A stretch of DNA of 64,000 nt from Daucus carota subsp. sativus (lineage: Eukaryota; Streptophyta; Magnoliopsida; Apiales; Apiaceae), in assembly GCF_001625215.2 (NCBI RefSeq), contig NC_030389.2, positions 37,933,454-37,997,453 of the forward strand, in the 5' to 3' direction. The position numbers and the translations under genes are program-made. Shown here in pieces: positions 35,765 to 47,618 of this stretch; position 1 is the stretch's first letter; every line of letters begins with the position of its first letter. The notes beneath the pieces were generated by a model, which made no database searches, had not been told where the DNA came from, and saw only the letters and a program-made list of their open reading frames with translations.

Positions 35765-38470
35765 CTACTCTATGGTTGCCAATTTCTCCTCATCCACTTC
35801 AAAAGCTTTCCTTGCTTGTTTCAGCTCCTCGTTCATGGACAAAAGTTCAGTGCACCGGTTAAACTTTGGGCATCCTGTAAAGATTAAATACAAATTAGAT
35901 TTTCATTATTATGCAACAATCATAGAGATAGTAAAATAATCGACATCTATACTTCCATAGATTCATCTTTCGACTCTTAAATTGCAACTACTCATATCAT
36001 CAGTGAGACAACTAGGCAAGTAAAATCGGTTCATAAAATGCGATATGACCTATCATTCTGTTCATACCATCATCCATGTAAGGCCGGTAAATTCATCACA
36101 TATGATGCATCGCACACTTGAAAAACATGACCCAACAAAAGAGACTTTAGAAGCCTCAAATTATGGCATTTTTATTGTCAATCTATACAAATTTCATAAA
36201 ACTGTTTTTTTATGTTTAATAGGTTATCTTGCAAGTGTTTTATATAGGTTTAGAGCATTTATAATTATAATAACTAAATTTGATTTTTGTAGGGATATTA
36301 GTTTTGGATGCTTAATTGCTTATGTACATGAGATTAATTCAGTAATTAATTATTGAAAAATACATTTGCTTAATAAGTTAAAAGTGCTAATTAAACTTCA
36401 CTTTGGAAACACCTGTTTATTAAATTCTTATAAATTTTCAGTACAATATATTGTATTGTAATATTGTATTCCTCAAAGGCAAAACCAGAGAACTGAACAA
36501 ATTGTTCCAGAAGGTACCAGCTAAAAAGACTGTCACTACTAGATTACGGAAATTTGCTCATATACTATATTAGCCTAACAAAGATGTAATATAGACTGGG
36601 GATTGCATAAAATTAAAGAAAATCATAAAGAAGTAATGAACAAACTACATAACAGATGAAAGTACCTTCCGTACTAAGTAAAGGAAATCCTCAGTTAAAA
36701 GCTTTCCTCTTTTAGACGCAATATCCTGAGCCTTGTGAACCTGTAAATGATCATTCAACGTGATAAATGATGCATATTCATTCTGCCAATGCCCAAAAGG
36801 AAGGAATCATATGTGTTGTTTATTTTGGGTTTTTTTTCTTCCATTCATTGGTTTGGGGGTGTCCCAGTGGGGGTAGGTGTGGAAGGGAGATTCAAAACTT
36901 GTCAAAAACTTAAATCCGAGCTTACCAAGTCTGTCACATACTCAACAACGATGTCCTCCACGAGTGCCACAGTTTCTGGAAGGGGCTGTTAATGCAGCAC
37001 AAAAAACTCATGAATACAAAAGAGCACTTGCTAAGAATTGAAATCATAGCGCTGTTGGTTTCTTCCCCATTATATTCTCTTAGCAATATAGAGTACAATA
37101 AGCACTGTCTTGTTTTCCGGGTATGTTACAATGATGTCTTAAAAATAACACTAATAGTTTTTTAGATCCTAATACGCATCTGGAGGTTCCAATGATGCTG
37201 GGTATGAATCATTGGTGACAGTGATACTTCTTAAATGACTAATTTTAAACTAAAAACGTTACAGGAATATAAGGTTCAGTTTCTACAGATAGAATGGATG
37301 AAGTAGGAATAAATAAAGAATTTTTTTTGAAGAATTAGGGGTACAAAAATCAAAATTTCTTTCTGATTATGGGAAAGTAAAACAATATAAAATCAAAATT
37401 AAAAGAAATATGTGAAGGATTAGTAAGGAGGCAGGTATGAGCATTTATTTGCATATTGGTGGGCATGAAGCCTAGTTTAATTTGCAAAATTGTATAAAAA
37501 GAGTATATGATCATGTATAAATGTAGTTTATATTCCCTCCATTCTAAAATAATAGTCGCTTTGATTTTTTGCACGTATTTTGAGTTGCAAAAAAAATGTA
37601 TTTCTATACATTATTTTCCATTTTTTTTCAGAATAAAAATATAGATGTTAAACTTTTATTTAGGAAAAGAAAATTTTGAAAAATAATGTGTATGTTTTCT
37701 TTACACCTCAAATTACGTGCAAAAAGTAAAAGAGACTATTATTTTGGAATGGAGGAAATATTTTATTACATCTTCATAAAAAAATATATATATGGTCCTA
37801 CTCCACTAAAAACATCCTTAAAATAAAAACTAAACACAAAATTAAAAAAAATTCTAAATCACATTGAAATACAGCACATGTGGTGTAAATTGATTGTTGT
37901 GAGATGAAAAAATAATGCAGTGAAATTAGATTTCAAAAAAAGTTCACTAATTGACGGGAAAAACCAAATTAATGTGATTCCTCGACAAGTGTACACCCTA
38001 TGTAGTAAGGTAGTTACTGGTTACTGCAAGATTACTACTAGGCAGGAGTCAGAAATGATTTACAAAATAGCTAGAGCATAAACTCTATAAGAAAATTCCT
38101 CTGACAACAAAGAACAAGTCAGGCCCTGATCTATGACTAATATAATAAATTTATATGCTAAGTTCCATTTTGATAATAAACTAACATTAGAATTAAAATA
38201 AATTACAAGAGGGGGTATAAACAATTACATTGGGGTCATCTCCAAAACCATACATCATATGCTGCACTGTTACATTCCACCAGAACGAGGATCAGAATCC
38301 CTGTAATTAGGAAAAATCTACAAACATGAAGTGCGAAGATGGGTGTTTTTGAACTTAAATTACTTACAGTCTTTCTGAAATACAGCTCGTTTGCGCTTAA
38401 ATGTAGGCTCTGATTGCTGGGACAACCCAACTCTCGTTTTCGAAGACGATCCAGATGCAGAGTTGCTCAT
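35765..38470 (-). CDS. TAF13: TFIID subunit TAF13
   Basis: Five exons: 38470-38368, 38266-38229, 36985-36926, 36740-36666 and the last ending at 35765. TAF13 is a small histone-fold subunit of TFIID that pairs with TAF11 at RNA polymerase II promoters in the nucleus. The histone fold is plain: LQHMMYGFGDDPNPLPETVA, then VEDIVVEYVTDLVHKAQDIA and KLLTEDFLYLVRK. The tail ELLSMNEELKQARKAFEVDE is family-typical. The junction of exons 4 and 5 is odd. The usual acceptor (exon from 35874) throws the tail out of frame and would stop after about 13 residues. A downstream AG (exon from 35863) restores frame, giving 124 residues, but drops the DLPK-like residues normally joining VRK to NRC. Either that acceptor is used, or the gene has a small frameshift. 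Intron 2 (1.24 kb) holds a MITE. The start MSNSASGSSSK matches the family. Confidence 0.88.
37531..37760. mobile_element. Stowaway-type MITE in TAF13 intron 2
   Basis: TATTCCCTCCATTCTAAAAT at the left and ATTTTGGAATGGAGGAAATA at the right pair as inverted ends, with matching inner arms (TTTTTTGCACGTA and TACGTGCAAAAA). It is 230 bp, non-coding, and its ends are slightly worn. Confidence 0.85.
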
Positions 38471-39417
38471 TGTGTCCTCGCCAACTTATTTCTTGATCTA
38501 TTAAAGGCGACAGTGATTTACATTTAACATGAAATGAAATACAATCAATATATTTATTAATCATTAACCTAAGACAAGATTCCCGAGGCAGATAATCATG
38601 GATATGTGATAGAAAAAATATGTGAGCCACAAACTATAGTAAATTCAAGAAATAGCATTGCATACCTACCTACATACCATATTGTTCATAAACTACCGAA
38701 ATCAACAGGTTACAAACAAGGGGGTGCTGGATGGTAAACAGGAACTAGAATTAGGAGAAACGGGCACGGAAATGATTTCAATTCTCGCGGCATGATGGGG
38801 TAACCAAGGAATTAGAAACCAACTTAACGAAATTGAGTTCCTCATCCTAACCAACAATACCACTTAACCCGACAATAACAAATGAAAATCACATTCCATT
38901 TCCCCTTAACCGAGCGCCTGAGTAAGAATACAACAATCATTCCCAAATGTATGCTCAGGTCTCATAAAATCCCCTCATTATTTCAATTCTTCTGCCGAAT
39001 ACCTAATCTGTGTTATCAAAATATCGTAAGATGAATTAACTTAACAATCACCAATCTAACAAATCATTACAGGCAGTAAATTCCGTAAATATCAATACAA
39101 CACATATAAAACAGCCAAATCAAAGTCTATGTGAGCGAATTGAGCTATATGTATTCTACAAGGCCAACGCCAAGGAATTAAACAATCTACAGAAATTAGG
39201 TTTTCAATTAAAAAGTTTCGATTCTTTTGAAGAGGAATCTACCAGTATTTTTTTACCGAGCAAAGTAAGCCGGAGCCGGATCTCTACCAGGCAACTTGTC
39301 TGTGCTAATTGCTATCCAGCCACGGAAAGCGATTTTTATTGTGAAGGATCTATCAATATACTTGTATAAAGGAGAAGCGAGGGGCGTGTATGTGGCGCCT
39401 CTCACATCGCTCCGTTC
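38471..39417. other. Upstream region of TAF13
   Basis: Holds the promoter and probably a 5'-UTR exon of TAF13. A block at 39240-39420 with AGCCGGAGCCGGATCTCTAC is GC-richer than its surroundings and could be the first, untranslated exon. No other gene is seen. Confidence 0.35.
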
Positions 39418-39657
39418 TATTTTTCTAATTTTTTGGAATTTTTGGATGAAAAATATCAAAAATTAGAACTACCTTTCTTAGTTTTTGGTATATTAGAAGC
39501 AAGTTTCTGAATCTGATTTTGTTTCAGATTATTTATGTATTTTTCTAATTTTTTGGAATTTTTGGATGAAAAATATCAAAAATTAGAACTACCTTTCTTA
39601 GTTTTTGGTATATTAGAAGCAAGTTTCTGAATCTGATTTTGTTTCAGATTATTTATG
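39418..39657. repeat. Perfect 120-bp tandem duplication
   Basis: 39418-39537 and 39538-39657 are the same except for the last bases of the second copy. Each starts TATTTTTCTAATTTTTTGGA. A shorter third echo (AATCTGATTTTGTTTCAGAT) follows at about 39680. Identity this high means the duplication is very recent, or an assembly artefact. Confidence 0.9.
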
Positions 39658-39885
39658 GAATATAGTAGCTTGAAAATTTTAATCTGATTTTGTTTCAGAT
39701 TATTTAATTATGGGAAAGAGTAGCACACAAGTCTCTTTATACCTATAAATACCCTATAGATTGTAGGGTTTTAGATCATCTAAACACAGTCTCCTATCTC
39801 TCAATACCACAACTCTGCCTCTCTCTGATGATAGTTCTCTTGCTCGATTCCTAACTCGGTGGTGCCGTTATTCTGCAACGATAAG

Positions 39886-40631
39886 TGAAGCTGTTTATAC
39901 AGTATTAAAAAAAATAAAAGTTGTTGCAAGCAAAGGTAGTTATAAACCGCCATGTGGGAGTCGACAAATCCAAACACGGGAAAAGAATATAGTGTTGACA
40001 CGATATTGATGGACGATATCAACAAATTAACTATTAATGATGTGTGTTTGTTGGTTTTCTTTTATAATATTTGTTTTGTTCATCGGACATGTTTTTTGTT
40101 GTTAATTTTTATATGATTTACTTTGTATACAGGAAAAAATTATTCATGCATTATCTGTTTGCTCCGTTCAAACAACTTTTAAGTGAAGGCTGTTTATACG
40201 GTATTAAAAAATAAAGGTTGTTACAAGCAACGGTAGTTATAGACCACTATCTCACCGATTTAAGTTATATGTTTTTGTTCACAATCAATCCAAAAAAATT
40301 TGGAGGGTGACAATGTAAGAACATGATTACTTTTCAAAAAAAAAAATAAATTAAGATTCGTCGTACACTTTAAATTGTTAATTACGTGTATAAATTCATT
40401 TTCGTTTTTTTTACCATGAATTATAGTCCAATTTTACAAATTTATATATTATTAATGGTATTACATCAAGATTTTTATAATATAAAATTTATCTTATCCT
40501 ACAAATATTAATTTTGAATCATTAATATACCTTTTATAAACAGCCACAAAATTATTTTATTCTACAAATATTAATATTAAATTATTAGTATAATTTTTAT
40601 AGGCCGCCGCAACGCGCGGCTTCTCAACTAG
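39886..40631 (+). mobile_element. Helitron 3' end (5' limit unknown)
   Basis: At 40603-40620 a GC-rich stem GCCGC / GCGGC with loop CGCAACGC stands out in AT-rich DNA. It is followed 8 bases on by CTAG at 40628-40631 and then T. A short 3' hairpin followed by CTRR and T is the Helitron terminus. Two direct copies of GCTGTTTATAC(A/G)GTATTAAAAAA lie inside at about 39897 and 40188. The 5' TC end was not identified, so the start is only a guess. No Rep/helicase frame is present. Confidence 0.55.
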
Positions 40632-40730
40632 TTATATATATGATTAATGATTAACTAGAGCAGAAGCCCTTGCAAGAGCATTTATAAAATATATATTATT
40701 TATTTTAATTACTAATTTTATTTGTTTTTA

Positions 40731-42150
40731 TAATATAATTGTGTTTTTGTTAAAATTTTAAGTATAATTTTATTTTGAAACCAACTAATAATATCAATGA
40801 TATCTAATTCAAGATAGTAAATATATTTTTATTTATTCAGACTAACACGAAATAATTTGTATATGAGATATTTTTACAATCAGTGAAGTCTGGTGGGCTA
40901 TTCAATTCAATTATAATGAGGTAGAACTTTTAGACGCAAATTATATAATTTCTTTTATAAAGTAGGTAAATAGTTAAAATTGATTTAATATGTTCACAAT
41001 TTACGGTCACCCTTAGTGATACGATCGAATTCAAGCACATGAACATATAAAAGTTTAACTATACCTATGAGTCGATCAAAGTATACACATAATAATTGTA
41101 ATCTCTCTTTGTCTCTCTTTCTCCCCCCCTCTCTCTCGATCTTCTTATAACAGGTCTACACATATTTATATGTTGAACAATACTATGATCATCAGTCGGT
41201 CGAGCGATCATTTGCTACCTTATTACTTTATCAATATTTATTAAGTTGATCTATTTTTTATAAAATCATATGTGACTGTTTATTTAATAGTCAATTGTGT
41301 AAAACTCGACTGATTTGAGTTGTAATCCGGTTGAGTTCCTGCACTCGAACTCTTTTCCAAGCTAATTTTATATTGTTTGGATCATAACTCAATTTTGAGT
41401 GCCACTCGAGTAAAACTCGATTTTTGTTTGTTTTTATAATATAATTGTGTTTTTATTAAAGTTTTAAGTATAATTTTATTTTGAAACCAACTAATAACAT
41501 CAATAATATCTAACTCATGATAGTAAATATATTTTTATTTACTCAGACTAACACGATATAATTTGTATATGAGAGATTTTAACAATCAGTGAAGTCTAGT
41601 GGACTATTCAATCAAATTATAATGACACGGGTAGAATTTTTAGACACAAATTATATATTTTAATCTATAAAACATATAAATAATTGAAATTGATTTAAAA
41701 TGTTCACAAATTACGATCACCCGTAGTGATATGATCGAATTCAAGCACATGCACATATAAAAGTTTAACTATACGAGTCGATTAAAGTTCATATACACGC
41801 AATAGCTGTTATCTCTCTTTGTCTCTCTTTCTCTCCTCCTCTCTCTCAGTCTTCTTATAACCAGTCTACACATATATATATGTTGAACAATATTATGATC
41901 ATAAGTCGGTCGAATGATCATTTGCTATTCTATTACTATCTTATCATGAAAGTTTATCAATATTTAACAAGCTGATTTATTTTTTATAAAATTATATGTG
42001 ATTATTTTATTTAATAGCCAGTTGTCTAAAACTCGACTGATTTGAATTGTAATTTGGTTGAGTACATGCACTCGAACTCTTTTTCAAGCTAATTTTATAT
42101 TGTTTGGATGATAACTCAATTTTAAATGCCACTCGAATAAAACTCGTTAC
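40731..42150. repeat. Tandem duplication with 696-bp period
   Basis: Copy one (about 40731-41426) and copy two (about 41427-42150) share long blocks, for example ACCAACTAATAA, GATCGAATTCAAGCACATG, a GTCTCTCTTTCTC tract and AACTCGACTGATTTGA. They differ at roughly one base in ten with small gaps, so the duplication is not recent. No frame or terminal repeat is seen. Confidence 0.8.
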
Positions 42151-43409
42151 AAGTTTGGGCTAACTTGATTTAGACGTTAAGAAATTTAATGAATGGAAAA
42201 AGATTTAAAGCTGAAAAGATTAAATATAGTGACATAATTATCCAAAACTCGCGAAATTGGATATAATATTATTATATATAATATAAGTTATCGTATAATA
42301 TACATATGTTAATAATTTAATCTCCAAAATTAATTTATAAATAAATCCAATTTTTTTCCAGTACTTCTATATTTACCCGAGTACTCACTACTCGATATAA
42401 TCACTAAGTCAAATCATAATTTGGTTTTTAAAACAGTGATTATTGGATTTAATTAAGTTGTCACATGAGTCCACTACAAGTAAATAATTTTTATTTTATA
42501 AAAAATGAGATTTAGAAGATCTTAATTTAAATTTATAATTAATAAATGATAGTTTGATTAAATGTTCCAAAATTAGTTCTATTAAAAAATATTTGTAAAT
42601 TAACTAATTGTTAGCATTTAATATTTTTTGTATGAATATATTAGTTAAAAAAAACTTTTGTACATGAGGGCTCATAATTAAATTAAAAGTGTAATTAATA
42701 TATATATATATTTATGTGTAAATACCTTAATTAATGATATTTAATATGTTGAATATAATAAATGAACCATATTGGTATTCTTGTAATTATAGGTAAAGTA
42801 GGGGGTATAATGGACTTTTCATGCCTAATTCTTTTGTTTTTTTTGCCCTTGGTTGCCATTTAATATATAGAAGTAGATTTTAATTGAGTCACTGATCGAG
42901 GAATCTGGGTTAAGAAAATAAATTAAATAAAAAATTATAAGAGTAATGTTATTAATTATAATTTCCAATTGATTGTATAATGATTTTAAACAATGAAGTT
43001 TTACTTTTTTACGTGATCAACCATACTATTATGGAAAATTTTGCATTATTCTGGTATTATTGTTGCATTATAATTGCAGATACAAGAAACAAGAGATAAC
43101 AACATCATCATTTTACAATTTTCAATATTTACAATTTAAGTATTAATTATACTTCTAACATTTATCGAGTTTTCTATTTCAAATGTGAATACAAAATTGC
43201 CTATCCTTTAACAATAATATGACTCAAAGCTCTATCGATATCTTGGTATATCGTCTCATTTCTTCAATGTCGACTTCCTCCATTTGTGAAGAGCACAAAA
43301 TCTATCATCTCTCTGATGTTGAGTTCCTCCTCCATGAAAAGGAAACAACTGAACCTATAGCACCCGCCAAGGCAGCAACCTCTCCTTGATTTTGGAGCAA
43401 TTAGATCAT
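42151..43409. other. AT-rich intergenic stretch
   Basis: No gene recognised. A short 39-codon frame at 43269-43388 has no family signature. Confidence 0.45.
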
Positions 43410-44400
43410 CTTACTCAATTTTTTGGAGCACTTTCTTCATTATTTACTGCAAATATGAATCATTACATTAATTTATATACTGAAACATAGTGAATGAGGT
43501 ATGAACATTTAAAGAAACAGAGTAATACAAATCGGGTTAAAATATTTGTGTTATAATCATGTTATCAACTGATTCTTATATCGAACTGTAGTAAACCAAC
43601 TTATTAACTATAAAATCTTAGATTGAACCAAAATCATGTGATTTGATTTATACAAGATTTGATTACACCAAAAAGATTGAAGATCTATGGTCAAATTAAA
43701 GTTTAAAAGCGACATCCTTATTATATAGAATAATATTTCAGATATAACTCGATTATTGATTCAATTTACAAACAGACAAACCAAAAGTAAGAATTCATAT
43801 TACATTCAATCCAACTAAAATGAAAAGAAGTTAAATTAATGTAAACAACCATGTTTACAATACAAAATGATATGGATGATAATTTACCGAGTTGATTCAG
43901 ACGAAGTAAGCATGATTATCAATTTAACATTTACCAACAAAGAATTGTAAAAATTAAACACGTAGAATAATATTATAAATAATATAATGATATGTTTTTT
44001 GTTGTATGATTCTTGATGGTGGAGCTATTGAGTTATCGATAAGAAGGATGGATTAGAGAGTATAGATAAGAAGATGAGAGGAGGACGAAGAGAAAAAAAA
44101 GAGAGAAATAATGAGATAACAATAAGAGGTTGAGAGAGGATGTACCGATAGTCACACGGATGTATCGTTTATATAATACTTGAGCGTAGGTTTCTAGAGA
44201 AAAACGGTTCAACTTGAAATTACTACAGTATCCTTAAGTTCTACAATTATTACATATTAATTATTTTATAACTATATATACATGTATTGATTAATTATAT
44301 TAACTCTACTATTATATGCTTATTTAAATTTTATTATGCAAATGTTATATATTTAACCAAATTTATAAAAACAGCTAATGTGAGTGAAAATAATTTAGGT
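43410..44400. repeat. Dispersed repeat, copy B
   Basis: Same orientation as the copy at 29560-31010, about 13.9 kb away. It shares GGAGCACTTTCTTCATTATT, ACAAAATGATATGGATGATA, a TGTATCGTTTATATAATA block and ATGTGAGTGAAAAT. The family is not identified. Confidence 0.7.
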
Positions 44401-44811
44401 CTAAAGTCATACGAGAAGTAAAATAGTAATAAAAACTTATTAAAATAAGGACAATGAAAACAGAATTGTAAAAACAAATTATAATTTAATTGTATCCATG
44501 ATTGTCACAATTTATGCATTAAAAATTTAAATTGATGCATAATCCAAGATCGGCATGGACCCCAACATGATCACATTTGAATATGGACCGTCAAAGTGGG
44601 CTCATCCAATTAATTTGACTGGTGTTGCTAATGCCTAAATTGGACTAGATCGTATGGGTTTATGATTTTGCGCTAGGCCATTTAATAAGTGGGCCTCGAA
44701 GATTATTCAACCCTCCCAGGGGTCACTACAAGCATGAAGATGACTCCTAGGATCACAATACTTGTGGGTTGCTAGCATCAGGATCGCTTTTCATGGGACC
44801 ACTCCACTTAA

Positions 44812-45120
44812 TGTTGTGTTTGGTTGGGGTGAATGATTCCGGAAGGAATGGAATGAAAAATGAACTATATTATGGGTAATTGTTAATAAATTTCATTCAT
44901 TCCTCCATTCCATTCCTTACATTATGTGCTAGAGATCATACCTTCAATTTGAGATGGAATGCTTCATTCTCTCCTACCCCCAATTTCTTCTCAAATCTCA
45001 TCATAGCAATTTTGCCTTCACTTACATTTATTTCAAAACTTCCTTCTTATCTCTATTAGTTCCAAGTAATTTTACTCATTTCATTCCATTTCATTCCATT
45101 CTCCCCAACCAAACACAACA
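44812..45120. mobile_element. PIF/Harbinger (Tourist-like) MITE, 309 bp
   Basis: Ends TGTTGTGTTTGGTTGGGG and CCCCAACCAAACACAACA are inverted repeats. They are flanked by TAA on both sides (44809-44811 and 45121-45123), the 3-bp target duplication of Harbinger elements. Non-coding. Confidence 0.85.
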
Positions 45121-45206
45121 TAAGCTCATTCTCCAATAGAGCTCATATGCCTCATCTTCCAATTTTAAGATGAACCCAACAGAGGATCACCAGTTTTATA
45201 CACTAA

Positions 45207-45559
45207 GAGCATCTCCAATAAGATTTTTATCGTGGCTCTTAAATTGAAATTTGAAAAGGATTGTAGTTTTGCTTGCTCCAATAGACTCTAGTCACTCTTA
45301 AATTCCTTAAATTTCTTTTCTCTCTCCTCACTTTTAAGAGTTGCTAGCCACTCTTAACTAATATTTTATAATAAATTTGTAAGCAAACATTCTCTCTCCA
45401 TCCACTTTCTTTTATATATTTATGCACATGACTTACTTTTAATCATAAAAAATAAAATTAGGAGTGAATATAAGAAGTGTCGTTGGAGTTGAACCCACCT
45501 CCGAGAGTCAATATTTTATATTATATTTAAGAGTTAGTTAAGAGGCATTGGAGATGCTC
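45207..45559. mobile_element. PIF/Harbinger (Tourist-like) MITE, 353 bp
   Basis: Ends GAGCATCTCCAAT and ATTGGAGATGCTC are flanked by TAA at 45204-45206 and 45560-45562. The terminus resembles the GAGCAAGTCCAAC end of the large Harbinger element at 4557. A MITE of the same broad lineage is therefore plausible. Confidence 0.85.
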
Positions 45560-45975
45560 TAAGTCCCTTAAAAGAAAATAAAATACTCAAGGAATACCAT
45601 GCATTGCACTAAGCTATTATCGCCAATTTTAAAAGCAGATATGGAAATATATTGGATGGATGAACATTTAAAGTTGAGATCGATATATAGTTTATCTCTG
45701 GCACTGTAGTCTGCTAGAACAACAGTGTCATTAATAATCTAGTCTCAGCCATACATAATTTGATGAGCTCCCCATATTACATTCAATATAAATCATATCT
45801 TCTTCTTGTAGATAATATATTTTAGTTCATCCTTGGCAATGATCAGTCACATTGGACTTGTTGCTAATCATCTATAAAAATCAGGCTAAATGTAATTTAT
45901 AAGTATATATAATAACATCATAGTATAACCATATTTGCTAATGAATTATCTCAGTAGGACTTGATACTTAATAGC

Positions 45976-47618
45976 TCAAGATTCAACAAGTTGTCTGAGA
46001 TTTATAGGTGAAACATCGTCAGTTCCACCTTCGATCAAACGCTGCGCGATGAGAGCATTAGTAGCATCGCTTGGATGGTATGCATCCCAGAAAACGTATT
46101 TTGATCTGTCTGGACACACATGTGTCGGACCAGGACCACATGGGATGACTCCTCCATGGCGCCCTGCGGATGAGCAGCAAGCAGAGTCTGCGTTTTGAAA
46201 GCCTGTCGAAAAAATTCAGTATAAACTGGCTTGTCAGAATTTTTAAAATCAGATGTGTCAGAACTTGTTAGTCAGTTCTGATATTTTAAAGGTTTAAGTG
46301 AGTTAAGTTGAAGAAATGTGAATAAAGATTGTAGAACAATTTGAACTGACCATATGAGGCATAATTTTGAATGATATCTTCGACAATGTGGTAGACGTCT
46401 GCATAAATAAATCTTGACCCCTTGAGGTTGGCCTCGAGCTCAATAAGCAGACTCTTTAACTGGATGTTGAAAGATTGAGCAAGCTGATTCGGCAAAGCAA
46501 CACACTGATCCCCGGATAATGGATTTACATCTCTTTGATATGGTATGCATCCGATTGGCCCGACATTTGGCAAAATAAAGTTTCTGGCACCCAAATTGTA
46601 AATCCTCTGCAACAAGTTTTGAATAACACAACAGTTTAGTAAATAAACATTTAAATGGCTATGAAGTTTTGTGTAAGAGAGTTTTACCGTAAGTTGAGCC
46701 CTGTATCTAGGGATTAAACTCGCGACAAACATCTCAGGAGATACTAATCTTTGTTTAACACTTGAAAGCACAGGCACCAAATAGTTGTTTATAAAATCAT
46801 TAGAACCCATTGTAACTGAGAAGAGGGCTGTTTCCAATAGCTGCATTGCCGCGGGGAAACCTATTTGTGCTATTATATCTTGCCTGGTATTGGCAAAGTA
46901 GTCAATCTGCGCGTCCAAGTTGATTCTACCACCCTGCACATTACAAGGCATACATAAATATCTCTAACTATCCGAACCACAACGCTGCATTTTACTTTCA
47001 ATAAAGTTTCACAGTCAGATTTGTTTTTGATGAAGTGCCTAGCATCCGTGCAGATAGCACTAACGTAGTGCCTCAGCGACGGCTAAAGTAAATAAGTAAT
47101 AGGAAGATAAATATTTGCATTTTTTATGTTATAAAGGGTTAAATTTGAACAAAACTCACAAAAATCTTTCCAGTTTCATTCAAAATCCCTCCCCCACCGG
47201 AGGCGTAATTGACACCCTGCAGAATCACAGGGCCTCTAGTAGTTGGAGCCAAATATGGTGGAGCAAATTCGCTAAACCCCACTTGCTGTCCTGGTGTAAA
47301 AAAACATCACAAAAATGTCAGCATCTGTGAACTCACCTATGCTTAAATATATATATATATAAAACCCGAAAACATACCAATAATATCAACAATAGTTCTG
47401 CCATTAGTATATCTTCCTGTTGGACTCCCAAAGTCAATACCATTCGGAGGGTAATTAGCCTTGGAGAGAGACACAATGTAGTCATTGTTACCGGCCTCAA
47501 CCAAAGAATCTCCAAAAATAAAATTAGCAGAAAATTTTGCAGCTGACGAATAAACGACCAGACAAACAAAGACCACAAAAATCTGAAGCACAACGCCAGA
47601 CATAGCTCGAATGGCCAT
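45976..47618 (-). CDS. GDSL esterase/lipase
   Basis: Five exons, 47618-47378, 47290-47160, 46933-46688, 46606-46351 and 46202-45976, give 366 residues, normal for the plant GDSL family. Residues 1-27 form a secretion signal (VVLQIFVVFVCLVVY). The four conserved blocks are present: FIFGDSLVEAGNN with nucleophile Ser38, NYASGGGGI, GSNDFINNY, and DAYHPS with catalytic Asp331 and His334. These secreted serine hydrolases act on acyl esters at the cell surface or apoplast; the substrate is not readable. The last residues DDVSPINLRQLVES are shared with a plant subgroup that includes Arabidopsis At4g16230, as I recall. An earlier in-frame ATG at 47660 would add 14 hydrophobic residues; 47618 gives a more normal signal peptide, and Met at 47603 is also possible. 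All splice junctions keep frame. Confidence 0.93.

Noticed and set aside
43269-43388. 39-codon frame starting MSTSSICEEHK
   Set aside because: Too short, no family match, no splice partners, in repeat-rich DNA.
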